From NCBI GenBank assembly GCA_019308655.1, contig JAFDHS010000082.1, forward strand, positions 1 through 5,265: a DNA stretch of 5,265 bases, in the 5' to 3' direction. Positions 1-5,265 of this stretch are shown piece by piece. Made by a program: the position numbers and the translations under genes. Source of the stretch: Deltaproteobacteria bacterium. Lineage in GTDB: Bacteria; Desulfobacterota; Desulfobacteria; Desulfobacterales; JAFDHS01. Positions within the stretch are counted from its first letter, which is position 1. The number at the start of each line of letters is the position of its first letter. Under the pieces are notes generated by a model. That model was not told the DNA's origin, searched no databases, and saw nothing but the letters and a program-made list of their open reading frames with translations.

Positions 1-2
1 AA

Positions 3-26
3 CTTTAGCTCACTTTAGCTCACTTT
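3..26. repeat. Short tandem repeat, 10-base unit, about 2.4 copies
   Basis: The unit CTTTAGCTCA occurs at 3-12 and 13-22, and a third copy begins (CTTT) before the sequence runs into T's. It lies just beyond the stop codon of the YkgJ-family gene. No function can be assigned, and the left side is cut by the window edge, so more copies may exist outside. Confidence 0.6.
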
Positions 27-46
27 TTTGGGTTTATCCGGGTTAG

Positions 47-754
47 TTAAAAAACCTTCTCTCCCTTGATCCAGGTTTTGACAGGATCTTGATGATTGAA
101 AAACAACTTGACGGCTTTTGCAATTTCCAATGTATCCGCCTGGCATCCCATATCCATACAGCCTTGCTGTAAGCCGGCCCTGATGCTCCCCAGGATATAG
201 TTTCGATGTGGATAGCTGTCAATCTCTGCTGAAGGGTTTCTGTCATTAAATGCCTTCTTGCATTGATCCACGCTTAATGAGTGCCACGCTCGACAGATAA
301 AAGGTCTGACTTCATATACCGTGCATTTTTTATTTTTTAAAAAAATACAAGGCGTGTCATACCAGACTTTTACTCTCTGTTCCAGGCTCTTGCCATGGGT
401 AAGTTTCAGGTTTTTCTCAACCTGCTTCATCAGATCCCGTTTCTCTGTTTCAGTATAAAATGTTTCAACATAATTACCAATGAGAAGCGCTTCCGGAGGA
501 GTCAATGAAACCTGGGCAAAACAACAGAAATGACACCCGGTTCTACAGGCAATTTGAGCGTATTTGGGTTCTTTTGACTCAAAACTCTTGAGAATATGAT
601 CTCCAAAACCAAGAATTTTTTCACACAATTCTAGCGCCTTCGACCTTGTGCGACCTTCCAGAATTATTTTAACGGCAATATTTTTTGCCATATTAAAAAG
701 ATAATCATCATCATCAGATTGTACATCTTTATATGGAAGTTGGTCTTTTATCAT
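47..754 (-). CDS. YkgJ-family cysteine-cluster protein (putative Fe/Zn-binding)
   Basis: This 235-residue protein carries the cysteine signature of the YkgJ / CxxCxxCC family, which is annotated as zinc- or iron-chelating; its biochemical role is mostly unknown. The first cluster is C70-x3-C74-x2-C77-C78, followed by the typical LTPPEA segment. The second is P135-C136-x7-C144-x-V-Y-x2-R-P-x2-C154-R, the most diagnostic part of the family. Further cysteines lie at C165, C199 and C204. There is no signal peptide or membrane segment, so it should be cytoplasmic; residues 1-65 are a charged, probably helical extension before the cluster. The start is supported by GAGGA (761-765), 6 bases before the ATG at 754. 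It begins 9 bases after the stop of the iron-sulfur remnant and is the last gene of the molybdoenzyme operon, so a role in metal or cluster handling for that enzyme is possible but only inferred. Family assignment is firm; function is not. Confidence 0.9.
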   Translation of the reverse strand: MIKDQLPYKDVQSDDDDYLFNMAKNIAVKIILEGRTRSKALELCEKILGFGDHILKSFESKEPKYAQIACRTGCHFCCFAQVSLTPPEALLIGNYVETFYTETEKRDLMKQVEKNLKLTHGKSLEQRVKVWYDTPCIFLKNKKCTVYEVRPFICRAWHSLSVDQCKKAFNDRNPSAEIDSYPHRNYILGSIRAGLQQGCMDMGCQADTLEIAKAVKLFFNHQDPVKTWIKGEKVF

Positions 755-763
755 TTTGTTTCC

Positions 764-946
764 TCATATAAAGTTTTTCTCAAGCAAATTAAGCCCGTAT
801 TCTTCTCCGGCTTTATCAGACGCTTTACCCGCTTCTTCAAACGCCAAAGCGCCGGTGGGGCATGCCGCCACACAGGCCGGTTTTTTGCCTTGATCAATTT
901 TTTCCATGCACATATCGCATTTAACAACCTTTTTCCACCTCCGGGT
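764..946 (-). pseudogene. Remnant of a DmsB/PhsB-type 4Fe-4S ferredoxin subunit
   Basis: The open frame from the TAG at 947-949 down to the TGA at 764-766 encodes KCDMCMEKIDQGKKPACVAA followed by CPTGAL. This is the C-x2-C-x11-C-x3-C-P motif with a PTGAL tail that marks the third cluster site in the electron-transfer subunits of DMSO, thiosulfate and polysulfide reductases. Those proteins are usually about 180-200 residues with four clusters. Only about 60 codons remain here, and the frame has no ATG, GTG or TTG start before the first cysteine. Another minus-strand frame just upstream (956-921) reads TDIDPEVEKGC and then stops, which resembles the usual start of such a subunit (a D-P-E segment leading into the first Gly-Cys). 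A GTG-started third frame (969 onward) also runs through. The simplest reading is a gene with a large internal deletion plus frameshifts, lying between the molybdoenzyme and the YkgJ gene where an intact beta subunit would be expected. A sequencing error could explain a frameshift but not the missing cluster motifs. Confidence 0.72.
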
Positions 947-980
947 CTATGTCTGTTCAAAGCCTTCACGGCTTTGCCGG

Positions 981-3080
981 TCAGCTTTCCGGCTGAATCT
1001 TTTTTACGCTGACAACCGTATGATCAAGTGCCGGACTTCCGCCTATGGTATCCAATATGTATTCCTGAATCATGGCATCGGCCACACCTTTTTTGTAGCT
1101 TCTGGTGCTTTTGATCTCCTGGTGGCCAAAACCGTGAAGCATAAAGACTGCTTCCGGATGAATCATATCCGTCACAAATGCCCTTAAACTTCCTTTGCCG
1201 GCCTTGGACGCTATTTCTACCCTGTCGTCATTTTCTATGCCCAGGGCTTTTGCTCTTTTGTCGTTTATCCAGAGGACATTTTCAGGCATCAGCTCGTTTA
1301 AATAGGGATTGTTCTGAGTCGCTACATTGGTATGCATTGCGCAGCGTCCCACCATAAGCCTGAATTTGTTCTCATCGACCTTTAATTTTTCATAGGGCGG
1401 AAACGACGGGAAACCATGGTCTTCCATCAGGCTGGAGACCACTTCGATTTTGCCGGAAGGGGTTTTGAATTTTATTTTATCTTTTCGGTTCCACCAGATC
1501 GCCTGGTCACTGAGGGAAACAAAGCCTTTTTTATCAAAATCTTCTGTTTTTATCCTGAGATCGGCCAACTGGTATTCCCAGATATCTTCAATAGAGTTGT
1601 AGGGAAAGAATTTCCCGACGCCGAACCTTTCCGCCAGTTGCTTTACAATCCACCATCCCGGTTTTGTGTCGTATCGAGGGGGTACACATGCAATTCTTCT
1701 GAAGATGCCTGGTTTCAGCCCCTGGACCATCCTCAGGGGGTCTGATCTTTCCAGAAAAGTCGATTCCGGTAAAATTACGTCCGCCAAAGAGGTGGTTCCG
1801 CCAAAGGAGATGTCGCTGGAGACGATTAATTCCAGTTTTTTAAGGGCTTTGAGGTTTTGTTGATAGTCGGGGTTTGAGTAAAGGGGATCAAAGCGAAAAT
1901 TGAAAAGGACCTTGACCGGGTAGGGGGCTTCACTCAAAACCGCATGTGAAAAAATTGATCCGACGCCATGGGCCGGGTCTACGATGGGATATTTCTCCTG
2001 TCCGCATCCGTCAAATCTTCGGGTCTCCTCCATTTCAGGGAAGTCCTGGTCTGAAAATTTACGGAGTCCCTTTGAAAATCCTGCATCTTTCGGACCTTTT
2101 TTGATAAACACCCCGCCTTTGGCCTCGATACTCCCCATAAGGGCGTTCAATATTATCATTGAACGTCTGAAGTATATTTCATTGGGGTGATGGGATGCCC
2201 GGTAACCGTAGTGAAAAATCACCGAAGGTTTTACCGAACTCGCATCCCTTGCCAGATTGATGATGTCACCGGCCGGAATACCGGTCTCTTCTTCCGCCCA
2301 TTGGGGCGTATACGGCTTGACAAAGGCGGACAAATCCCTGAAGCCTTTGACCCACCGGTTGACATAGTCGGCGTCATACAGGTTCTCCTTGATAATTATA
2401 TTCATCAATGCATAATTCAGGGCCAGATCGGTACCCGGTCGAATCATCAGGTATTGGGTTGACTTTGCGGCGGTAATGGTCACCCGCGGATCGATATAGG
2501 TCATTTGTGCCCCCTTGCTCAAAGCGTCAAAGAGGTTATTAACGGCCTTAACGTCGATGGACTCAAAGATATTACGGCCGTAAAGGACAACGTGTCCGGT
2601 ATTGGCCCAGTCGGTACTGATGCCGCCGTCGCTATAGCCGATAACAGATCGGCACGCCGTATTGAGAGAACCTTTGCATATGGCGTCATGGGTAATATGA
2701 TTGGGAGAGCCTATGGCCTTTTGGAATGTTTTGGAAAGATCGGTTATAAGATTGGTTCTTTCAGCCCATACCGCACATCGGCTTCCGTATTTTTCAAAAA
2801 TTTTCCTGCATCGTTCGGCCGTATAATCAAGGGCCTCATTCCAACCGACCTGCTTCCATTGACCCGATCCCCGGGGACCGGTTCTGATCATTGGACCCTG
2901 GATTCTTTCCGTATCATTTAAGGTTGCCGTGGCGGCAGCGCCTTTGGGGCATATTCCCCCCTTCATGGCCGACACATACGGACTCCCCTCTATGCTTACG
3001 ACTTTATCATCTTCGACAATCACCTCTATGGGGCATCGCACCGAACACATGAAGCAAAGGGTATGGATGATCTTTTTCAT
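981..3080 (-). CDS. Molybdopterin oxidoreductase catalytic subunit, PhsA/PsrA-like, no Tat signal
   Basis: This 699-residue protein belongs to the DMSO-reductase superfamily of bis-MGD molybdenum (or tungsten) enzymes. The N-terminus binds a 4Fe-4S cluster through C9-x2-C12-x3-C16-x27-C44, followed by PKG. The central domain holds H131-x3-C135, where the metal-ligand cysteine is expected in Psr/Phs/formate-dehydrogenase-type enzymes; C143 is a less likely alternative. Further family marks are the segment SLADVILPESTFLERSDPL and the motif TPSGKIEV. The C-terminal dinucleotide-binding domain begins near residue 573 (FRLMVGRCAMHTN) and contains HGFGH at 649-653, which most resembles the thiosulfate/polysulfide/arsenate-reductase group. 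The length is slightly short for that group, mainly because the Tat leader is absent: cluster residues begin at position 9, so a cytoplasmic location is inferred. The substrate cannot be decided from sequence. The start is firm: AAGGAGGG at 3088-3095 lies 7 bases before the ATG. It is the first gene of the operon, followed by the 4Fe-4S remnant and the YkgJ-family gene. No NrfD/PsrC-type membrane subunit is in view. Confidence 0.92.
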   Translation of the reverse strand: MKKIIHTLCFMCSVRCPIEVIVEDDKVVSIEGSPYVSAMKGGICPKGAAATATLNDTERIQGPMIRTGPRGSGQWKQVGWNEALDYTAERCRKIFEKYGSRCAVWAERTNLITDLSKTFQKAIGSPNHITHDAICKGSLNTACRSVIGYSDGGISTDWANTGHVVLYGRNIFESIDVKAVNNLFDALSKGAQMTYIDPRVTITAAKSTQYLMIRPGTDLALNYALMNIIIKENLYDADYVNRWVKGFRDLSAFVKPYTPQWAEEETGIPAGDIINLARDASSVKPSVIFHYGYRASHHPNEIYFRRSMIILNALMGSIEAKGGVFIKKGPKDAGFSKGLRKFSDQDFPEMEETRRFDGCGQEKYPIVDPAHGVGSIFSHAVLSEAPYPVKVLFNFRFDPLYSNPDYQQNLKALKKLELIVSSDISFGGTTSLADVILPESTFLERSDPLRMVQGLKPGIFRRIACVPPRYDTKPGWWIVKQLAERFGVGKFFPYNSIEDIWEYQLADLRIKTEDFDKKGFVSLSDQAIWWNRKDKIKFKTPSGKIEVVSSLMEDHGFPSFPPYEKLKVDENKFRLMVGRCAMHTNVATQNNPYLNELMPENVLWINDKRAKALGIENDDRVEIASKAGKGSLRAFVTDMIHPEAVFMLHGFGHQEIKSTRSYKKGVADAMIQEYILDTIGGSPALDHTVVSVKKIQPES

Positions 3081-3126
3081 AACAGGTCCCTCCTTGGGAA
3101 CCTTGGATTAGGGCTTTTATAAAAAA

Positions 3127-3154
3127 ATTATCTTGATTCACGCCCTGAATTCAA
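3127..3154 (-). promoter_or_regulatory. Candidate sigma70 promoter of the molybdoenzyme operon
   Basis: On the minus strand TTGAAT (3149-3154) and GATAAT (3127-3132) are separated by 16 bases. They match the -35 and -10 consensus at 4 and 5 of 6 positions. Transcription would begin near 3120, giving a leader of about 40 bases before the ATG at 3080. An imperfect inverted repeat, TTGATTCA (3133-3140) against TGAATTCAA (3146-3154), covers the spacer and the -35 box. It could be an operator, but its geometry does not match the FNR consensus TTGAT-N4-ATCAA. Confidence 0.45.
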
Positions 3155-3301
3155 ATCATTATTGTGTCGGCGCTTGGCGCTCTTTTTTCCGGAATCCTTG
3201 CCAAAAGATACGGTTTCAAGCGGGAAAAAAGACTCCGAAAAGAATTCAATGAGAGACTTTCAACGCTTAAATATACAGATACCATAGAGACAGGAAGCTG
3301 A
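3149..3301 (+). pseudogene. Probable C-terminal fragment of a lost membrane protein
   Basis: The plus-strand frame between the TGA at 3146-3148 and the TGA at 3299-3301 has 50 codons. It begins with a hydrophobic stretch (IQIIIVSALGALFSGILA) and continues with a strongly basic, then mixed-charge tail (KRYGFKREKRLRKEFNERLS and onward). This is the pattern of a last membrane helix plus cytoplasmic C-terminus. A GTG at 3164 could start a 45-residue version, but no good ribosome binding site precedes it, and the frame overlaps the promoter of the divergent molybdoenzyme operon. I do not recognise the family. The alternative is a genuine small single-pass membrane protein. Being truncated by rearrangement fits better with the decayed iron-sulfur gene nearby, but neither reading is proven. 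Confidence 0.4.
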
Positions 3302-3412
3302 AAAAAATTGTTAAAAGCGGGATACATCAGGCGGCGGATATGGAGTAAAAGCGATATAATCGGTCGCGCGTTTAAATTTGGCGGTCATAAGAGCCTGTTA
3401 AAAAACTGATTC
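3302..3412. other. Intergenic stretch without an intact gene
   Basis: The plus-strand frame of the preceding fragment continues open after its stop for a further 35 codons (3302-3406, ending at the TGA 3407-3409). The product would be short and basic, has no recognisable motif, and has only a TTG at 3308 as an early start. The block GAGCCTGTTAAAAAACTGA (3391-3409) has the look of an insertion-sequence end, but no partner end or transposase is present. I support no gene here. Confidence 0.4.
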
Positions 3413-3460
3413 TTAATTGAATAGCCTGCAAGGACCAAAAGTTTGCAGGCTATTCATTAA
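3413..3460. repeat. Long near-perfect inverted repeat, possible terminator
   Basis: The arms GAATAGCCTGCAA (3419-3431) and TTGCAGGCTATTC (3443-3455) are perfectly complementary over 13 bases, with an 11-base loop. Pairing extends outward through T3418-A3456 and, after one bulged T at 3417, a further four A-T pairs to 3413/3460, giving about 18 pairs. It lies 44 bases past the stop of the PilZ gene. Read on the minus strand, a run of six T's follows after about 9 bases, so it may end PilZ transcription. The T-run is displaced from the stem, so a mobile-element or palindromic repeat is an alternative. Confidence 0.6.
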
Positions 3461-3477
3461 GGGACTCGGCAAAAATA
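3461..3477 (+). repeat. 17-base direct repeat, left copy
   Basis: GGGACTCGGCAAAAATA matches 4136-4152 at 16 of 17 bases in the same orientation. This copy lies just beyond the stop of the PilZ gene, directly beside the inverted repeat. The flanking bases do not match those of the other copy, so the identity is confined to this block. Confidence 0.6.
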
Positions 3478-3503
3478 GAATAGGGCATCCAAAAAATGAA
3501 TAT

Positions 3504-4040
3504 TTATGGAAGGTCTCCGCCTTTTTTTGTGTGATCGGTCCATTTCACCAAAAGAGTATTCAACCAACTTTCCCTTTCCTTTCGTCCTAGAGCTAACAAT
3601 TTGTTTAAGCAGGTGATTTGTTCATCTTCAGAACCGATCATAAATTCCACTCCCATTTTAAAAGATTTGGATTCACCGGAAAAAACATGATCGAACCAGA
3701 TCGGCCGAACGGGAATGGAAAGCGTCTTCTCTTCGGACAGAGCGGCTTCCAGATAAAGAATGTGTGATGGATTGTCCCGGGAAGAATGGAACAGGTGGTA
3801 ATCGTCGATGTATATTTGGGACACGTTAAGGCCCGCACCGTATATCGAAACATCATTTAAAAGGCCTGGAACGGGACCGGCTGCAACAGAACCTTCCGAA
3901 GCATTGCGCACAATTAACGTGATTGACAGACAACCGGTGATTCGGCTTACACGACGTTGTTCCTTACCCATAACGTTCTTGTTATCGTCATGAGATAATT
4001 CTTTTTGTGATCGTTTTGGATTCATAATAATTAATACCAC
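3504..4040 (-). CDS. PilZ-domain protein, probable cyclic-di-GMP receptor
   Basis: This protein of up to 178 residues has the two binding motifs of the PilZ family. R29-R30-V-S-R33 matches RxxxR, and D63-V-S65-I-Y-G68 matches the D/NxSxxG motif, followed by a beta strand and then by FKMGVEF at 127-133 (the family's usual G-V-x-F strand). All key cyclic-di-GMP-contacting residues are therefore present. A charged N-terminal tail precedes the domain and a basic helical tail of about 40 residues follows it. There is no signal peptide, membrane segment or other output domain, so it should be a soluble single-domain effector that acts by binding a partner; the partner cannot be named. The start is uncertain: a GTG at 4040 follows an in-frame stop, with AGGAG (4055-4059) 14 bases away, which is long; an ATG at 4025 (residue 6) is the alternative. 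It is transcribed alone, divergently from the AI-2E-family gene. Confidence 0.88.
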   Translation of the reverse strand: MVLIIMNPKRSQKELSHDDNKNVMGKEQRRVSRITGCLSITLIVRNASEGSVAAGPVPGLLNDVSIYGAGLNVSQIYIDDYHLFHSSRDNPSHILYLEAALSEEKTLSIPVRPIWFDHVFSGESKSFKMGVEFMIGSEDEQITCLNKLLALGRKERESWLNTLLVKWTDHTKKGGDLP

Positions 4041-4087
4041 TTAAAAAAGGTTAACTCCTGATAGAGAGAAAAAACCGTATAAAAATA

Positions 4088-4116
4088 ATTTTACTGGTGT
4101 AATAAATTGATGTCAA
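4088..4116 (-). promoter_or_regulatory. Sigma70-type promoter for the PilZ gene
   Basis: On the minus strand a perfect TTGACA (4111-4116) and TAAAAT (4088-4093, 5 of 6 to consensus) are separated by exactly 17 bases. Transcription would begin near 4081, leaving about 40 bases of leader that includes AGGAG at 4055-4059. This is among the strongest consensus matches in the window and points to constitutive housekeeping transcription. Confidence 0.68.
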
Positions 4117-4135
4117 AGGAAAAATAAATTCTACT

Positions 4136-4152
4136 GGGACTTGGCAAAAATA
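4136..4152 (+). repeat. 17-base direct repeat, right copy
   Basis: GGGACTTGGCAAAAATA differs from 3461-3477 at a single base (T for C). It lies upstream of the PilZ promoter and directly before the -35 box of the plus-strand promoter. The two copies enclose the PilZ gene with its promoter, over roughly 690 bases. Confidence 0.6.
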
Positions 4153-4155
4153 ATA

Positions 4156-4185
4156 CTGACAATTTTTATGTTTTTATTTTATAAT
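4156..4185 (+). promoter_or_regulatory. Sigma70-type promoter for the AI-2E-family gene
   Basis: CTGACA (4156-4161, 5 of 6 to consensus) and a perfect TATAAT (4180-4185) are separated by 18 AT-rich bases. Transcription would start near 4192, giving a leader of about 65 bases before the ATG at 4259. It is divergent from the PilZ promoter, with the -35 boxes about 40 bases apart. Confidence 0.6.
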
Positions 4186-4258
4186 AAGTATTTAAGTAAA
4201 ACATAGAAGCAGGGTATTAGAATCTTAAGAAAATATTAATTTATTACAAGGCAGGGTC

Positions 4259-5265
4259 ATGCTTGATTTTTTCCGTAACTGGTTAAACCGATACTTTTCC
4301 GACCCTCAGATAATCATTTTGGGGTTTCTGATCGTTTCGGGGTCTCTTTTCATATTGATCTTGGGGAACATGCTCGCTCCGGTTTTTGCGAGCGTTGTGA
4401 TCGCTTATCTTCTGGAAGGGATGGTTTCCCGTCTGGAGCGCTTGCGAATACCCCGCAACGCTTCCGTATTGGTAGTCTTCACCTTATTTGTAGCATCCCT
4501 GCTGGTTTTATTGATCGGATTCCTCCCTTTATTGTCGAGACAAATCGGTCAACTGCTGCATGAGCTGCCTTCAATGATTGCCGCCGGACAACAGGAATTG
4601 ATGCATCTTCCAGAGCGGTATCCGGATTTTATTTCCGAACCGCAGATTAAGCAGGTTATCGGTTTTATCAGTTCGGAGCTTACTAACCTCGGACAACACA
4701 TCCTTTCCCTTTCCCTGGCCTCTGTTCGCGGTTTGATTTCAATTATCGTATATCTAATCCTTGTGCCGCTTATGGTTTTTTTCCTTTTGAAAGATAAGAT
4801 AATGATTTTTCAGTGGTTAAAAACTTTTTTGCCTGAGCATGCGGGTCTCGCCACCAAAGTATGGTACGAAGTCAACCAGCAGATCGCAAATTATGTACGC
4901 GGCAAGATGTGGGAAATTATTATCGTCTGGGGGATAAGTTATATTATTTTCACTTTTATGGAACTCCGGTATGGGATGCTGCTTGCTTTATTTGTCGGTT
5001 TGTCGGTCCTCATACCTTATATAGGTGCAACAGTCATGTTTTTTCCTGTAGCGCTCATCGGCTTTTTTCAGTGGAAACTGAGTTCCAATTTTACCTATTT
5101 AATAATCGCTTACGGTATTATCCAGGCATTGGATGGCAACTTACTGGCACCCCTGCTGCTTTCAGGCGTTGTAAATTTGCATCCGGTAGCAATAATTGTT
5201 GCAATTCTTCTTTTTGGAGGACTATGGGGCATATTGGGATTATTTTTTGCCATACCTCTGGCCAC
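4259..5265 (+). CDS. AI-2E (PerM/YdiK) family membrane transporter, 3' end outside the window
   Basis: The frame is open from the ATG to the window edge (335 codons plus two bases) without a stop. The family averages about 350 residues, so perhaps only a few tens are missing. It is an inner-membrane protein with a short amphipathic start, two close helices at about 18-52 and a third at 68-92. A long extracytoplasmic or amphipathic segment follows (about 93-155), then a helix ending in FFLLKDK and four more hydrophobic helices. Family marks are LIPYIGA around residues 251-257, ALDGN at 290-294 followed by LLAP, a V-N-L-H-P segment, and the GGLWGILGLFFAIPLA ending that matches the usual G-x2-G-x6-P-L motif. 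Members include the AI-2 exporter TqsA and Na+/H+ antiporter-like proteins, so the substrate cannot be set from sequence. The start is supported by AAGG at 4248-4251, 7 bases before the ATG. It is transcribed divergently from the PilZ gene; no functional link is evident. Confidence 0.92.
   Translation, partial: MLDFFRNWLNRYFSDPQIIILGFLIVSGSLFILILGNMLAPVFASVVIAYLLEGMVSRLERLRIPRNASVLVVFTLFVASLLVLLIGFLPLLSRQIGQLLHELPSMIAAGQQELMHLPERYPDFISEPQIKQVIGFISSELTNLGQHILSLSLASVRGLISIIVYLILVPLMVFFLLKDKIMIFQWLKTFLPEHAGLATKVWYEVNQQIANYVRGKMWEIIIVWGISYIIFTFMELRYGMLLALFVGLSVLIPYIGATVMFFPVALIGFFQWKLSSNFTYLIIAYGIIQALDGNLLAPLLLSGVVNLHPVAIIVAILLFGGLWGILGLFFAIPLA

Noticed and set aside
751..969. 72-codon GTG-started minus-strand frame as a separate gene
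   Set aside because: Its product is an Arg/Lys-rich shifted reading of the ferredoxin motif, it lacks a well-placed ribosome binding site, and the cysteine motif appears only in the neighbouring frame.
981..983. TGA of the molybdoenzyme as a selenocysteine codon
   Set aside because: Reading on meets further in-frame TGA codons within a few residues, and the expected metal ligand is already a cysteine at residue 135.
906..1187. Plus-strand open frames opposite the molybdoenzyme and the iron-sulfur remnant
   Set aside because: They are antisense shadows without recognisable domains or ribosome binding sites.
3133..3154. FNR-type site suggested by TTGAT at the molybdoenzyme promoter
   Set aside because: The second half-site and the four-base spacing of the TTGAT-N4-ATCAA consensus are absent.
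3355..3360. Perfect TATAAT on the plus strand in the spacer
   Set aside because: No -35-like box lies at proper spacing, and no gene follows on that strand.
3391..3409. Insertion-sequence-end-like block GAGCCTGTTAAAAAACTGA
   Set aside because: No matching inverted end, transposase frame or target duplication is present; the resemblance rests on memory of general patterns only.

Overview
The window comes from a bacterial chromosome of moderate-to-low G+C with AT-rich spacers. The cysteine-rich redox genes and the PhsA/PsrA-like molybdoenzyme suggest an anaerobe. A sulfate-reducing or related Desulfobacterota (former Deltaproteobacteria) is my best guess, but that is inference from gene style, as no marker gene is present.

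Left half, minus strand (about 47-3120): a short redox operon read right to left. A candidate sigma70-type promoter and a strong ribosome binding site precede a 699-residue molybdopterin oxidoreductase with an N-terminal 4Fe-4S site and no Tat signal (981-3080). Next is a broken remnant of a DmsB/PhsB-type 4Fe-4S subunit (about 764-956). Nine bases later comes a YkgJ-family cysteine-cluster protein (47-754). A working enzyme of this class normally passes electrons through a four-cluster ferredoxin subunit. Here only that subunit's last cysteine motif survives, and no membrane anchor is present in the window, so the operon looks partly decayed or dependent on a partner elsewhere.

Middle (3081-3503): no intact gene. 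It holds the minus-strand promoter, a plus-strand reading frame that looks like the C-terminal end of a lost membrane protein (3149-3301), and a long near-perfect inverted repeat (3413-3460).

Right half: a minus-strand PilZ-domain protein (3504-4040), a probable cyclic-di-GMP receptor, is divergent from a plus-strand AI-2E/PerM-family membrane protein (4259 to beyond the right edge). Each has a good sigma70-like promoter in the shared 218-base spacer. A 17-base direct repeat with one mismatch lies on each side of the PilZ gene (3461-3477 and 4136-4152).

I found no tRNA, rRNA, CRISPR array or intact mobile element, and no convincing new multi-gene system. The most notable points are the eroded iron-sulfur subunit, the orphan membrane-protein tail and the repeats around the PilZ gene, which together suggest past rearrangement.
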